Assembly: GCF_016741815.1 (NCBI RefSeq)
Contig: NZ_JAERRJ010000010.1
Location: 124,001-188,000, forward strand
DNA from: Nocardia acididurans
GTDB lineage: Bacteria; Actinomycetota; Actinomycetes; Mycobacteriales; Mycobacteriaceae
Length of the DNA: 64,000 bases
Reading direction: 5' to 3'
Shown: positions 32,446 to 42,200 of the stretch, piece after piece
Numbering within the stretch: the stretch's first letter is position 1
Layout: every line of letters begins with the position of its first letter
Made by a program: the position numbers and the translations under genes
Notes under the pieces: generated by a model
The model's input: the letters and a program-made list of their open reading frames with translations, nothing else
Told to the model about the DNA's origin: nothing
Database searches by the model: none

Positions 32446-34290
32446 GTGCTGTCGCTCGCCCCCCGCTCGGTCCGGCTCCGGACCCAGATCGTGCTCCTGC
32501 AGATCGGCGTGGTGGGCGTGACCCTCGGCCTGGCCTTCGGCGTCTTCGCCTATGTCGGCGGGCAGCGGCTCTCCGACGAATACGGGCAGCGGGCCCTGGC
32601 CATCGCGCGCACCGTCGCCTCCGATCCGGATGTGCGCGCCCAGGTCGCCCGGTACGCCGAAACGCCGCTGACCGCCGGGCCGGAGCTGCGCCGGGAACTC
32701 GCCGATGGGGAACTCGAGGCCATCGCCGACGATGCGCGGGTGCGCACCGGCGCGCTGTTCGTGGTGATCACCGATGATGCCGGGATCCGGCTCGCACATC
32801 CGGACCGCACCCGGCTGGGGGAGAGGGTGAGCACCGACCCCTCGCGGGCCCTGGCCGGTGACGAGGTGGTGATCCAGGAGCACGGCACGCTCGGGGAGTC
32901 CGTCCGGGCCAAAGTGCCTGTGCTGGAACCGGATATCGAGGCCGCCGATCAACTGCGGGTGGTGGGCGAGGTGAGCGTCGGCATCTCCACCACCGCCGTG
33001 CGCAGCCAGCTGCGCGGAGATCTGCGCCGCGCGGGGCTGCTGATCGGCGGCGCGCTGCTCGCCGGTATCGCAGGGTCGGTGTTGCTGGCCCGTCGCTGGC
33101 ACGGGCTGACGCTGGGTCTGGAACCCGCCGAACTGGCCGAGCTGGTGCGCGAACAGGACGCGGTGCTGCACGGTATCGGCGAGGGCGTGGTGGCCGCCGA
33201 CTCGCGGTGGCGGGTCACCGTCGTCAACGACGAGGCGCGGCGGCTGCTCGGCATCGATCCCGCACCGGGCCGCCCCGTGGACGAGATAGGGCTCACGCCA
33301 AGGGCTTTGGAGACCTTCCGGGCCGCCGACGGGCAGCCGGTGCAGGCGGCGGTGGGGGAGCGCATCGTGGTGCTCACCGCGCGCACCGTGCTGCGCGACG
33401 GGCGGCCGCTGGGCGCGGTGCTCAGCGTGCGCGACCGCACCGATGTGGAATCACTGACCCGGCAACTGGACGCCGTGCGGTCCATGAGCACCGTATTGCG
33501 CGCCCAGCGGCACGAATTCGCGAATCGGCTGCATCTGCTCAGCGGCCTGCTGCACACCGGACGCCCGGACGAGGCCGCGCACTACCTGGACGAACTGCTC
33601 GGCTCCGGACCGCTCGGCGCGGCGCTGCCCGGTATCGATGCCATCCGCGACCCGTATCTGCAGGCGTTCCTGTCCGCCAAGGCCGCGCACGCCCGCGAAC
33701 AGGGCGTGCGGCTGCGGCTCGGACCGAATACCTGGGTGGACGCGAATCTCGTAGCGCCCGTGGAGGTTACGACCGTGCTGGGGAACCTGCTCGACAATGC
33801 GATCGCGGCCGCCAAGCGCGGTGCGGCGGACAGCGCGGACGCCGAGCGAGCCCGGGGCGCGCAGGGCGTCGGAGTCGATGCCGGCCGCGACGACGCCGCC
33901 ACCGGCAAGATCGTCGAGCTGGAGCTGCTCCAGGAGGATCGGACCCTGCACATCGTGGTGCTCGACAGCGGCCCCGGTGTACTGGCCGGTCTCGTGGATT
34001 CGGTGTTCACCGAAGGGGTTTCGACCAGCCCCGCCGAGGGCGTACCCGGTGGGCGCGGCGTCGGTTTGGCGCTGAGCCGCCAGGTGGCCCGGACGCTCGG
34101 CGGCGATGTGCTGCTGGCCCATCCGGGCGGCGTGCCGGTGGCCGGTGCCGGGGCCGCGGGCGAGAACGCCGAGTGCGCGGGTGGGCGGGCCGAGGCCGCG
34201 GGTGAGAAGACTTTGGCGGGAGCGATATTCATCGCCGTCCTGCCCGAGGTGCTGACGGAGGGAGAACCGGCGTGGGCCGAGGAGATCTGA
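32446..34290 (+). CDS. CitA/DcuS-type sensor histidine kinase
   Basis: A 614-residue membrane sensor. The first membrane helix (IVLLQIGVVGVTLGLAFGVF) is followed by an extracytoplasmic domain to about residue 190 with GALFVVITDDAGIRLAHPDR, the signature of CitA-type PAS sensors for small carboxylates. The second helix, a cytoplasmic PAS domain (EQDAVLHGIGEGVVAADS) and the kinase core follow. The phospho-acceptor is His356 in LRAQRHEFANRLHLL. N box NLLDNAIAAAK is near 447; G boxes are DSGPGV and GRGVGLALSRQVA. A Gly/Ala-rich insert near residue 570 interrupts the end of the ATP domain. GTG 32446 follows TATGCT (32434-32439) by 6 nt. Confidence 0.92.
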   Translation: MLSLAPRSVRLRTQIVLLQIGVVGVTLGLAFGVFAYVGGQRLSDEYGQRALAIARTVASDPDVRAQVARYAETPLTAGPELRRELADGELEAIADDARVRTGALFVVITDDAGIRLAHPDRTRLGERVSTDPSRALAGDEVVIQEHGTLGESVRAKVPVLEPDIEAADQLRVVGEVSVGISTTAVRSQLRGDLRRAGLLIGGALLAGIAGSVLLARRWHGLTLGLEPAELAELVREQDAVLHGIGEGVVAADSRWRVTVVNDEARRLLGIDPAPGRPVDEIGLTPRALETFRAADGQPVQAAVGERIVVLTARTVLRDGRPLGAVLSVRDRTDVESLTRQLDAVRSMSTVLRAQRHEFANRLHLLSGLLHTGRPDEAAHYLDELLGSGPLGAALPGIDAIRDPYLQAFLSAKAAHAREQGVRLRLGPNTWVDANLVAPVEVTTVLGNLLDNAIAAAKRGAADSADAERARGAQGVGVDAGRDDAATGKIVELELLQEDRTLHIVVLDSGPGVLAGLVDSVFTEGVSTSPAEGVPGGRGVGLALSRQVARTLGGDVLLAHPGGVPVAGAGAAGENAECAGGRAEAAGEKTLAGAIFIAVLPEVLTEGEPAWAEEI

Positions 34291-34961
34291 ACGTTCTGGT
34301 GGTCGACGACGACTTCCGGGTGGCCAACCTGCATGCCGGAATCGTCTCGGCGCTACCGGGATTCACCGTCGGCGCGACCGTGCACACGCTGGCCGCGGCC
34401 CGCGCCGCCATGGCCGAAGCGGTGTTCGATCTGGCGCTGGTGGATGTCTACCTGCCCGACGGCTCCGGCGTCGAGCTGGTGCGTGAGATGCGCTTCGACG
34501 CCATGATGCTCACCGCCGCAACGGAATCCGAGACGGTGCGGGCGGCCCTGGCCGCCGGTGCGCTCGGCTACCTGGTGAAGCCCTTCGACCACGCCACGTT
34601 GGCCGCGCGGCTGGCCGGATACGCGCGCTTCCGCCGCCTGCTGGCCGAGGCGGAGGTGTCGGCGGCGGAGGTCGATGCCGCGCTGGCGGCGCTGCGGCCC
34701 CCGGTCACCCCGGCGGGACCCGCCGCGCAGTCCGCCGCGATGGCCCAGTCGCCCACGAAAGATTTGGTGCTGCAGGCGATTCAGGGATCGCGCGAGCCCA
34801 TGTCGGCGGCGCAGGTCTCGGCCGCCATCGGCATCTCACGCGCCACCGCTCAGCGCTACCTGGCCGCCCTGGTCGGTGCGGGGAGCCTGCGCATGCAGCT
34901 GCGCTACGGCAGCACGGGCCGTCCCGAGCAGGAGTACTCCGCCGCCGGTCCGGCCCGGTGA
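34272..34961 (+). CDS. CitB/DpiA-type response regulator
   Basis: A 229-residue regulator, partner of the preceding kinase. Receiver domain: VLVVDDDFRVANLHAGIV, phospho-acceptor Asp58 in LALVDVYLPDGSG, Thr in MMLTAATES, Lys in GYLVKPF. The C-terminal helix-turn-helix, EPMSAAQVSAAIGISRATAQRYL in outline, is the DpiA/CitB form. GTG 34272 overlaps the kinase by 19 nt. Family members control uptake of citrate, malate or other di/tricarboxylates, so the divergent ABC importer is the likely target. Confidence 0.92.
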   Translation: MGRGDLNVLVVDDDFRVANLHAGIVSALPGFTVGATVHTLAAARAAMAEAVFDLALVDVYLPDGSGVELVREMRFDAMMLTAATESETVRAALAAGALGYLVKPFDHATLAARLAGYARFRRLLAEAEVSAAEVDAALAALRPPVTPAGPAAQSAAMAQSPTKDLVLQAIQGSREPMSAAQVSAAIGISRATAQRYLAALVGAGSLRMQLRYGSTGRPEQEYSAAGPAR

Positions 34962-35014
34962 CCCGGATATTCACGGGTTGTCTGAAACGCCCCCTCGTCA
35001 CTAGGTTGGCCCTC

Positions 35015-35221
35015 ATGCGTACTCGTTTCCGTGCCGGTGTCCTCGTCGGCGCCCTGCTGCTTGCCCCGCTCGGTGCCGCCGCTACCGCCTCGGCCGTCCC
35101 CCTGGCCCCCGCGGCCGAACCCGAACCCGTTGCGACCGTGTGTGTTCAGCAGTGGCCCGACAGCCTGATCTGCCTGCTGACCTCCTTCTCCGCCGACTCC
35201 AGCAGCGCCGAGAAGAAATAG
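35015..35221 (+). CDS. Small secreted peptide with two cysteines
   Basis: A 68-residue protein with a clear Sec signal peptide (RAGVLVGALLLAPLGAAATASA, cleavage expected before VPLAP). The mature peptide of about 40 residues is acidic and proline-rich at first, then CVQQWPDSLIC, with two Cys ten apart that could form one disulfide, then a Ser-rich tail ending EKK. ATG 35015 follows TAGGTT (35002-35007) by 7 nt with no ribosome-binding site, so it is probably leaderless. I know no family. It stands alone, downstream of the response regulator. Confidence 0.65.
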   Translation: MRTRFRAGVLVGALLLAPLGAAATASAVPLAPAAEPEPVATVCVQQWPDSLICLLTSFSADSSSAEKK

Positions 35222-35333
35222 GGAGTTGGCGAATCGGCCGGACTTTGGTTAATTTCGAAGGCGTGGCGATGCTCCCGTAGGCCGACTTGTACCGGTCCGG
35301 GGTCGGGATCGTCACGACCACAGGAGAAATCCA

Positions 35334-35735
35334 CTGTCCATTCAGTTCAACCACACCATCGTCGGATGCACCAACAATCAGGATTCCGCGGAATTCTGGG
35401 CAGACATCCTGGGATTGGAGGTGGGAGACCAGTGGGGTCCGTTCATTCCGATCACCACGGCGAACGGTGTCACCTTCGACCTCGCGAACACCCCACCCGA
35501 TCTCCCCGGCGGCATCCAGCCGCAGCACTACGCGTTCCTGGTCTCCGAGGACGAATTCGATTCGGCCTATCAGAAGATCCAGGAGCGCGGGCTCACCTAC
35601 TGGGCTGATCCCCGTCAGCAGGGCGTCAACCAGATCAATCACAACGACGGCGGTCGCGGCATCTACTTCCAGGATCCGTCCGGCCACTTCATGGAGCTGA
35701 TCACCGTCCCGTACGGTGGCTGGCCCACGACGTAA
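35334..35735 (+). CDS. VOC-family protein with a probable CTG start
   Basis: A 133-residue glyoxalase-fold protein. The frame reads LSIQFNHTIVGCTNNQDSAEF, the normal N-terminus of this VOC group (usually M-S-I-Q-x-N-H-T-I-V), but the first codon is CTG at 35334. AGGAG at 35322-35326 is 7 nt upstream, and no ATG, GTG or TTG lies in frame before it. Later motifs are TFDLANTPPDLPGGIQPQHY, and GRGIYFQDPSGHFMELIT with the metal-ligand Glu. Starting further downstream would remove the first strand and the conserved His. No substrate can be given. Confidence 0.85.
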   Translation: MSIQFNHTIVGCTNNQDSAEFWADILGLEVGDQWGPFIPITTANGVTFDLANTPPDLPGGIQPQHYAFLVSEDEFDSAYQKIQERGLTYWADPRQQGVNQINHNDGGRGIYFQDPSGHFMELITVPYGGWPTT

Positions 35736-35745
35736 CCGTCCGCCG

Positions 35746-35775
35746 CACGCCCGCCATGTCGACATGGCGGGCGTG
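35746..35775. terminator. Thirty-base perfect palindrome, bidirectional terminator
   Basis: Arms of 15 bp (CACGCCCGCCATGTC and its complement) meet without a spacer at 35760/35761. It lies 10 nt after the VOC stop and before the convergent methyltransferase end, followed by TCTGATTTCC on the plus strand. Confidence 0.85.
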
Positions 35776-35807
35776 TCTGATTTCCGGAGCGTGCACCGCG
35801 CCGGCCG

Positions 35808-36425
35808 CTAGGCCGAGGTGGCGACGGCCACCGTCATCGCACCCCACGGCCGGGGCACGCCCGGCTGATAGAACTGGTCGATACTGCTCAGCTCGAATCC
35901 AGCGTCCTCGACGATGGCGCGCATATCGCGATTCAGGTGGCAGCCGCCCGCGATGGTCTTCTGCAGCGGGTTGAATCGCCGCTGCCAGATCTGGATGCCC
36001 GGATCCGGGGCGAGCCCGTGCTCCACGAAATGCAGTGTGCCGCCCGGTGTCAGCACCCGCCGCAACTCGCGCAGCGCCGCCGACACATCCGGGATGGTGC
36101 ACAGCGTCCACGTCGACAGCGCCGACTCGAAACTGTTGTCGTCGAACGGCAGCGCCTGCCCGTCCAGTCCGGCGCGCTCCACCGGAACCTTCGACGCGGC
36201 CAGCCGCTCGGCGGCCATCTTCCAGCCGAGCCCGGCCGGTTCGACGGCGCTGACCGAGGTCACCGTCTCGGGATAGAACGGGACATTGCGGCCGGATCCG
36301 AACCCGATCTCGACGACCCGGCCGCTCAACTCCGCGCAGGCGCGGTGGCGCAGCGGATTCAGGAAAGACGAGCCGCAGGTCAGATCGACCATTCGCGGCA
36401 GGACATGCTCTTCGTAGATTCCCAC
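35808..36425 (-). CDS. Class I SAM-dependent methyltransferase
   Basis: A 205-residue methyltransferase of the UbiE/type-11 group. SAM-binding motif I is VVEIGFGSGRNVPFYP; motif II region is SVSAVEPA; LPFDDNSFESALSTWTLCTI and LRRVLTPGGTLHFVEHG are motifs typical of type-11 enzymes. The start GIYEEHVLPRMVDLTCGS matches this family when GTG 36425 is used. GGAGG sits almost against the GTG, so initiation is not well explained by that site. The substrate is unknown. Confidence 0.85.
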   Translation of the reverse strand: MGIYEEHVLPRMVDLTCGSSFLNPLRHRACAELSGRVVEIGFGSGRNVPFYPETVTSVSAVEPAGLGWKMAAERLAASKVPVERAGLDGQALPFDDNSFESALSTWTLCTIPDVSAALRELRRVLTPGGTLHFVEHGLAPDPGIQIWQRRFNPLQKTIAGGCHLNRDMRAIVEDAGFELSSIDQFYQPGVPRPWGAMTVAVATSA

Positions 36426-36480
36426 CCCTCCACTCTTCCCCGTCCCGTCGATCCGGGCCAGTAGCACGACGCCGAACAGG

Positions 36481-37665
36481 TCAGGCCGCGGGCGCGAAAC
36501 GCTGGGTGAGCCAGGCGGTGAGATAGTCCAGGACGGCGGGGTCCATGGTGGTCTCGAGGGTGGCGTATTCGGCGGGCAGACCACTGCCCGCGGGCTGGAA
36601 CAGGTGGTTGAGGCCGTCGAAGACGTGCACGGTGGCGTCCGGGTCCGCGGCCAGGTGCGCGCGCATGGGGCCCTCGCTCTGGGCCGGTGGGACCTGCAGA
36701 TCCTTACCGCCGTAGACGGCCAGCACCGGGATGCGCAGCGCCGAAAGCGCTGGGGCCGGATCGTAATTGGAGAGGGCGGCCATATAGGGCGAGCCCATGT
36801 CGTCGACCGCTTCGGCGGGGGCGCGTTCGCCCTCCGGAAGGCTGTCGTTGCGCTGGTGCGCGTAGGTTCTGGCGGCCTCCAGATCACCGATGCGCAGGAT
36901 ATTGGTGAGACCGGAGAGGAAACCGATCTCGGTGGAGATCTGCTCGGGCGTCGCGCCCTGGGCCTCGAGCATCAGCTGGGTTTGCTCGAGCATCACCTCG
37001 GAGCCGCGTACGGCCGGTCCGGCCAGCAGGATCGCGAAGGCCACGCCGCTGTCGGGGCGGGCGGCGTAGAGCGGTGCGAGATAACCGCCCTCACTGTGGC
37101 CCAGCAACCCGATGCGGTTGCCGTCGATCTCGGGCCGCCCACGCAGGAACGCCATTCCCGCGCCGATATCGTCGGCCAGCTGCTGATAGCTGGAATGCGA
37201 CAGCGTGCCGCCGGTGCCGCCGACGCCGCGATCATCGGTGCGCAGCACGGCGTACCCGGCGCGGGTGAGCGTATCGGCGATCAGCAGAAAAGGCTTGTGC
37301 CCCAGCAGTTCCTCATCCCGGTTCTGCGGCCCGCTGCCGGTCACCAGCACCACCGCCGGATGCGGTCCCACGGTATTCGGTTCGGTCAGCGTCCCCGCGA
37401 TGGTGATATCCCCGCTGGCATAGCTGACGTCCTGGGAGCTGTAGGGCCACGGCGGTTTCGGTTCCTGCGGGCGCGGCGGCCACTGCGCGGCGGGCGAGGT
37501 CGCGGGCGCACTGGTGACCGGCGTGGCCGGAGCCGCCGCCTCCCGCGCCTCGGAACACCCCGCCAGCAGCGCGCACCCGAGCAGCACCGCACACCCCAGC
37601 CGTAGTGCACCTCCCCGGGACCGGGCGGCGGTGAACAGCGTGGGCAGCGACCGTGGCGCGCGCAT
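36481..37665 (-). CDS. Lipoprotein alpha/beta-hydrolase
   Basis: A 394-residue exported hydrolase. The signal GCAVLLGCALLAGC ends in a lipobox, then a Pro/Ala-rich linker to about residue 75. The hydrolase fold follows: HPAVVLVTGSGPQNRDE (oxyanion region), AGYAVLRTDDRGVGGTGG, nucleophile elbow GLLGHSEGGYLAPL, VLAVYGGKDLQVPP with the acid, and the His in GLNHLFQPAG. It resembles YciA/BaeB-like dienelactone-type esterases (GSGPQNRDE type) that act on small esters. ATG 37665 follows TAGGCT (37672-37677) by 6 nt. It is divergent from the next gene across about 200 bp. Confidence 0.87.
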   Translation of the reverse strand: MRAPRSLPTLFTAARSRGGALRLGCAVLLGCALLAGCSEAREAAAPATPVTSAPATSPAAQWPPRPQEPKPPWPYSSQDVSYASGDITIAGTLTEPNTVGPHPAVVLVTGSGPQNRDEELLGHKPFLLIADTLTRAGYAVLRTDDRGVGGTGGTLSHSSYQQLADDIGAGMAFLRGRPEIDGNRIGLLGHSEGGYLAPLYAARPDSGVAFAILLAGPAVRGSEVMLEQTQLMLEAQGATPEQISTEIGFLSGLTNILRIGDLEAARTYAHQRNDSLPEGERAPAEAVDDMGSPYMAALSNYDPAPALSALRIPVLAVYGGKDLQVPPAQSEGPMRAHLAADPDATVHVFDGLNHLFQPAGSGLPAEYATLETTMDPAVLDYLTAWLTQRFAPAA

Positions 37666-37863
37666 ATTCCCAGCCTACGCATCACGATCGGCCACCGAGC
37701 CGGATCCGCCGCGCAGCGTGACGGCTGCCCGTCACGATTGCGTCCGGTTCGCGTAACGCTGTCGTCTCTCTGTGGTGGCCCGGCATAACCACTCGAGACG
37801 GGCGCATAACTCTGGGCGTGCGTCCATTGCCCGGTGCCCAAGCCCGCTCGTACCGTGGGATTC

Positions 37864-39114
37864 GTGAGCAATGTCGCTTCCTCCCAGGCCCTCGCGGATC
37901 TGCCCACCGGTGTGGACGGGTTCGCTTCCGCCGAATTCGGCCCGCTGGTACGCACTTTCGCGCGACGCCTCGGGAACAAGGCGGGAGGTGGGGGAGCGCT
38001 CACGGTGCATCGGCACGGGGAACCGCTGGTCGAGGTCTGGACCGGGGAATCCGGTCCGGCCCGGCCGTGGACCGCCGACACCGGTTCGGTGGTCTTCTCC
38101 GCCACCAAAGGCGTTGCGGCGACGGTGATCCACCGGCTCGCCGACCGCGGCCTCATCGACTACGCCGCCCCGGTGTCCGAGTACTGGCCCGAGTTCGCGG
38201 CCAACGGCAAGGCGAAAATCACTGTGCGGCAGATTCTCACGCACAGCGCCGGGCTCTCCGGGCTGCCCGAGATCGCCCGCGGCCTGGACGACGTGCTGGA
38301 CCACCACCTCATGGAGGAGCGTCTCGCCGCCGCGAAACCCGATCGCCTGCTGGGCATTCCGGCATATCACGCGCTCACCTACGGCTGGCTGCTGGCGGGC
38401 CTGGCCCGCGCGGTCACCGGTCGCGGCATGAGCGAACTGTTCCGCACCGAGGTCGCCGAACCGCTCGGCACCGACGGCATCCACCTGGGCCGCCCACCGG
38501 CGGGCGTCCCCACCACCGCGGCCACCCTGCTCGGCAATCGCCTGGCCGTGGTCGGCACCGGCTACGTCCCCCTGTTCCTCGGCCGCTCCTACGGTCTCCC
38601 CGGCGCGATCGGCGCGCTGGCCCGCTCCCTGTTCCTGCCCGGCCTGGAAATCCTGGTCGACGGCGACGACCCCGCCGTCCTGGACACCGAACTCCCCGCG
38701 GGCAACGGCGTCTGCACCGCCACCGGCCTGGCCACCATGTACGGCGCACTGGCCAACGGCGGCATGGTCGCCGGCCGCCGCTACCTGTCCCCGCACACCA
38801 TCAAGGCCATGCGCCGCATCGAGTCCTACCGGCTCGACCACACCATCCTCTACGCCCCGATGCTCTGGCACCTCGGCTACCACTCCCTGCCGATCCCCGG
38901 CGCGCACGCGGGCTTCGGTCATATCGGCCTCGGCGGCTCCTTCGGCTGGGCCGAACCGCGCCTGGGCCTCTCGGTGGGATTCGTCCACAATCGGCTGTCG
39001 GTGGCGGGCCTCGCCACCGACCAGATCGCGTCGGCGTGGGTGCTGCCGCTGGCGGTGCGGGGCGCTCGTACGACGCGTCGCACCGTCACCCGCACCCAGC
39101 CGCGCGCGGCCTAG
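37864..39114 (+). CDS. Serine beta-lactamase-fold hydrolase (EstB/LipE-like)
   Basis: A 416-residue class C beta-lactamase-related esterase. The SxxK motif is VVFSATKGVAATV, the Tyr motif is ALTYGWLLAGLARAV, and the C-terminal HIGLGGSFGWAEP stands in for the KTG-type strand. Mycobacteria hold several relatives, some acting on lipid esters. No signal peptide is seen, so it is probably cytoplasmic. GTG 37864 follows TACCGT (37851-37856) by 7 nt and gives a normal start; the frame is open to 37834. Confidence 0.87.
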   Translation: MSNVASSQALADLPTGVDGFASAEFGPLVRTFARRLGNKAGGGGALTVHRHGEPLVEVWTGESGPARPWTADTGSVVFSATKGVAATVIHRLADRGLIDYAAPVSEYWPEFAANGKAKITVRQILTHSAGLSGLPEIARGLDDVLDHHLMEERLAAAKPDRLLGIPAYHALTYGWLLAGLARAVTGRGMSELFRTEVAEPLGTDGIHLGRPPAGVPTTAATLLGNRLAVVGTGYVPLFLGRSYGLPGAIGALARSLFLPGLEILVDGDDPAVLDTELPAGNGVCTATGLATMYGALANGGMVAGRRYLSPHTIKAMRRIESYRLDHTILYAPMLWHLGYHSLPIPGAHAGFGHIGLGGSFGWAEPRLGLSVGFVHNRLSVAGLATDQIASAWVLPLAVRGARTTRRTVTRTQPRAA

Positions 39115-39260
39115 CAGACCGGCCCTGTGCAGCGCAAATCCCAAGTCGGCGTTGAGGCTTCAGTGACCTTGGCCACGACACGCCCAACGCCACGCCGTCT
39201 CACCAGTCGCGACGCGTGGCGGACGCAAAAGCTGTCGGCGGGGACGCTTAGTATGTCGGG

Positions 39261-42200
39261 GTGTCAGCCTCATCGGGATTCGTTCACCTGCATAACCACA
39301 CCGAATATTCGATGCTGGACGGCGCGGCGAAGATCACGCCACTGTTCAAAGAGGCGAACCGGCTGGGCATGACGGCCGTCGGCATGACCGACCACGGCAA
39401 TATGTACGGGGCGTCCGAGTTCTACAACTCCGCCAAGAAGCAGGGCATCAAGCCGATCATCGGCATCGAGGCCTACATCGCGCCCGATTCCCGGTTCAAC
39501 ACCAAGCGCGTGCAGTGGGGCGACCCGTCGCAGAAGAGCGACGACGTATCCGGTTCCGGCGCGTACACGCATATGACGATGGTGGCCGAGAACGCGCAGG
39601 GTCTGCGCAACCTCTTCAAGCTGTCCTCGCTCGCCTCCATCGAGGGCCAGCTCGGCAAGTGGGCGCGTATGGACGCCGACATCATCGCCGAGCACGCCGC
39701 GGGCATCATCGCCACCACCGGCTGCCCCTCCGGCGAGGTGCAGACCCGGCTGCGCCTGGGCCAGGAGCGCGAAGCCCTCGAGGCCGCCGCCAAGTGGCAG
39801 GAGATCTTCGGCCCGGAGAACTTCTTCCTCGAGATCATGGACCACGGCCTGTCCATCGAGCGCCGGGTGCGCGAGGGCCTGCTCATGGTCGGCAAGCAGC
39901 TGGGCATTCCGCCGCTGGCGACCAACGACTGCCACTACGTGCACGAGCACGACGCCGCCAACCACGAGGCGCTGCTCTGTGTGCAGACCGGCAAGACGCT
40001 CTCGGACCCGTCCCGCTTCAAGTTCGACGGCTCCGGCTACTACCTGAAGTCCGCCGAGGAGATGCGCGCCATCTGGGACGCCGAAGTCCCCGGCGCGTGC
40101 GACAACACGGTGCTGATCGGCGAGCGCGTGCAGTCCTACGAGGAAGTCTGGGCGCACCGCGACCGCATGCCCATCTTCCCGGTGCCCGAGGGCGAGACCC
40201 AGGCCAGCTGGCTGCGCCACGAGGTGATGAAGGGCCTGGACTGGCGCTTCCCCAAAGGCGTTCCGCCCGAATACATCACGCGCGCCGACTACGAGATCGA
40301 CGTCGTCAACGAGATGGGATTCCCGGCCTACTTCCTCATCGTCGCCGACCTCATCACCTACGCCCGGTCGGTCGGCATCAATGTCGGCCCGGGTCGTGGT
40401 TCGGCGGCCGGTTCGCTGGTGGCCTACGCCATGGGCATCACCAATATCGACCCGATCCCGCACGGTCTGCTGTTCGAGCGATTCCTCAATCCCGAACGCG
40501 TCTCCATGCCCGATATCGATATCGACTTCGACGATCGCCGCCGCGGTGAGATGGTCCGCTACGCCACCGAGAAGTGGGGCAGCGACCGCGTCGCCCAGGT
40601 GATCACCTTCGGTACCATTAAAACCAAAGCGGCGCTGAAGGATTCGGCCCGCGTGCAGTTCGGTCAGCCGGGCTTCGCCATCGCGGATCAGATCTCCAAG
40701 GCGCTGCCGCCGCCGATCATGGCCAAGGATATTCCGCTCTCGGGCATCATGGATCCCGAGCACGAGCGGTACAAGGAGGCCGCCGAGGTCCGGGAGCTGA
40801 TCAACACCAACCCGGATGTCAACAAGATCTACGAGACCGCGCGCGGCCTCGAGGGCCTGATCCGCAACGCGGGTGTGCACGCCTGCGCGGTCATCATGTC
40901 CTCCGAACCGCTCACCGACGCCATCCCGGTGTGGAAGCGGGCCCAGGACGGCGCCATCATCACCGGCTGGGACTACCCGAGCTGTGAGGCCATCGGCCTG
41001 TTGAAGATGGACTTCCTGGGTCTGCGCAACCTCACCGTCATCGGTGACTGCCTGCAGAACATGAAGGCCAACCGCGGCATCGACCTCGATCTCGACACCC
41101 TGCCGCTGGAGGACACCGCCACCTACGAATTGCTGGCGCGCGGTGACACTCTCGGCGTGTTCCAGCTCGACGGTGGGGCCATGCGCGATCTGCTGCGCCG
41201 CATGCAGCCCACCGGCTTCGAGGACATCGTCGCCGTGCTCGCGCTGTACCGCCCCGGTCCGATGGGCATGAACGCCCACAACGACTACGCCGATCGCAAG
41301 AACGGGCGGCAAGAGGTCAAACCGATTCACCCCGAGCTGGAGGAACCGCTCAAGGACATCCTGCGTGATACCTACGGCCTGATCGTGTATCAGGAGCAGA
41401 TCATGCAGATCGCGCAGAAGGTGGCCGGGTACTCGCTCGGCCGAGCAGACATTCTGCGCCGCGCCATGGGTAAGAAGAAGGCCGAAGTCCTCGAGGCCGA
41501 GTTCGAAGGCTTCGAGAAGGGCATGCTGGACAACGGCTTCACCAAGCCCGCCATCAAGGCCCTGTGGGACACCATCCTCCCGTTCGCCGGTTACGCGTTC
41601 AACAAGTCGCACGCCGCCGGCTACGGTCTGGTCTCCTTCTGGACCGCCTACCTCAAGGCCAACTACCCCGCCGAGTACATGGCCGGTCTGCTCACCTCCG
41701 TCGGTGACGACAAGGACAAGGCCGCCGTCTACCTGGCCGACTGCCGCCGCCTGGGCATCCAGGTGCTGCCGCCCGACGTCAACGAGTCCGAACTCGAATT
41801 CGCCTCCGTCGGCAACGACATCCGCTTCGGCATGGGCGCGGTGCGCAACGTGGGCGCGAACGTGGTGGCCTCGATCATCGCCGCGCGCAAGGAGAAGTCG
41901 AAGTTCACCGACTTCTCCGACTACCTGAACAAGATCGACGCCGTGGCCTGCACCAAGAAGGTCGCCGAATCCCTCATCAAGGCAGGCGCTTTCGACTCGC
42001 TCGGGCATCCCCGCAAGGGCCTGATGCTGGTGCACTCCGACGCCATCGACGCGGTCATGTCCACCAAGAAGGCCGAGGCCATGGGCCAGTTCGACCTGTT
42101 CGGCGGCATGGACGCCGACGAGTCGGTGGCCAGCGTCTTCAATGTGAAGGTGCCCGAGGAGGAGTGGGACACCAAGCACAAACTCGCCCTGGAGCGGGAG

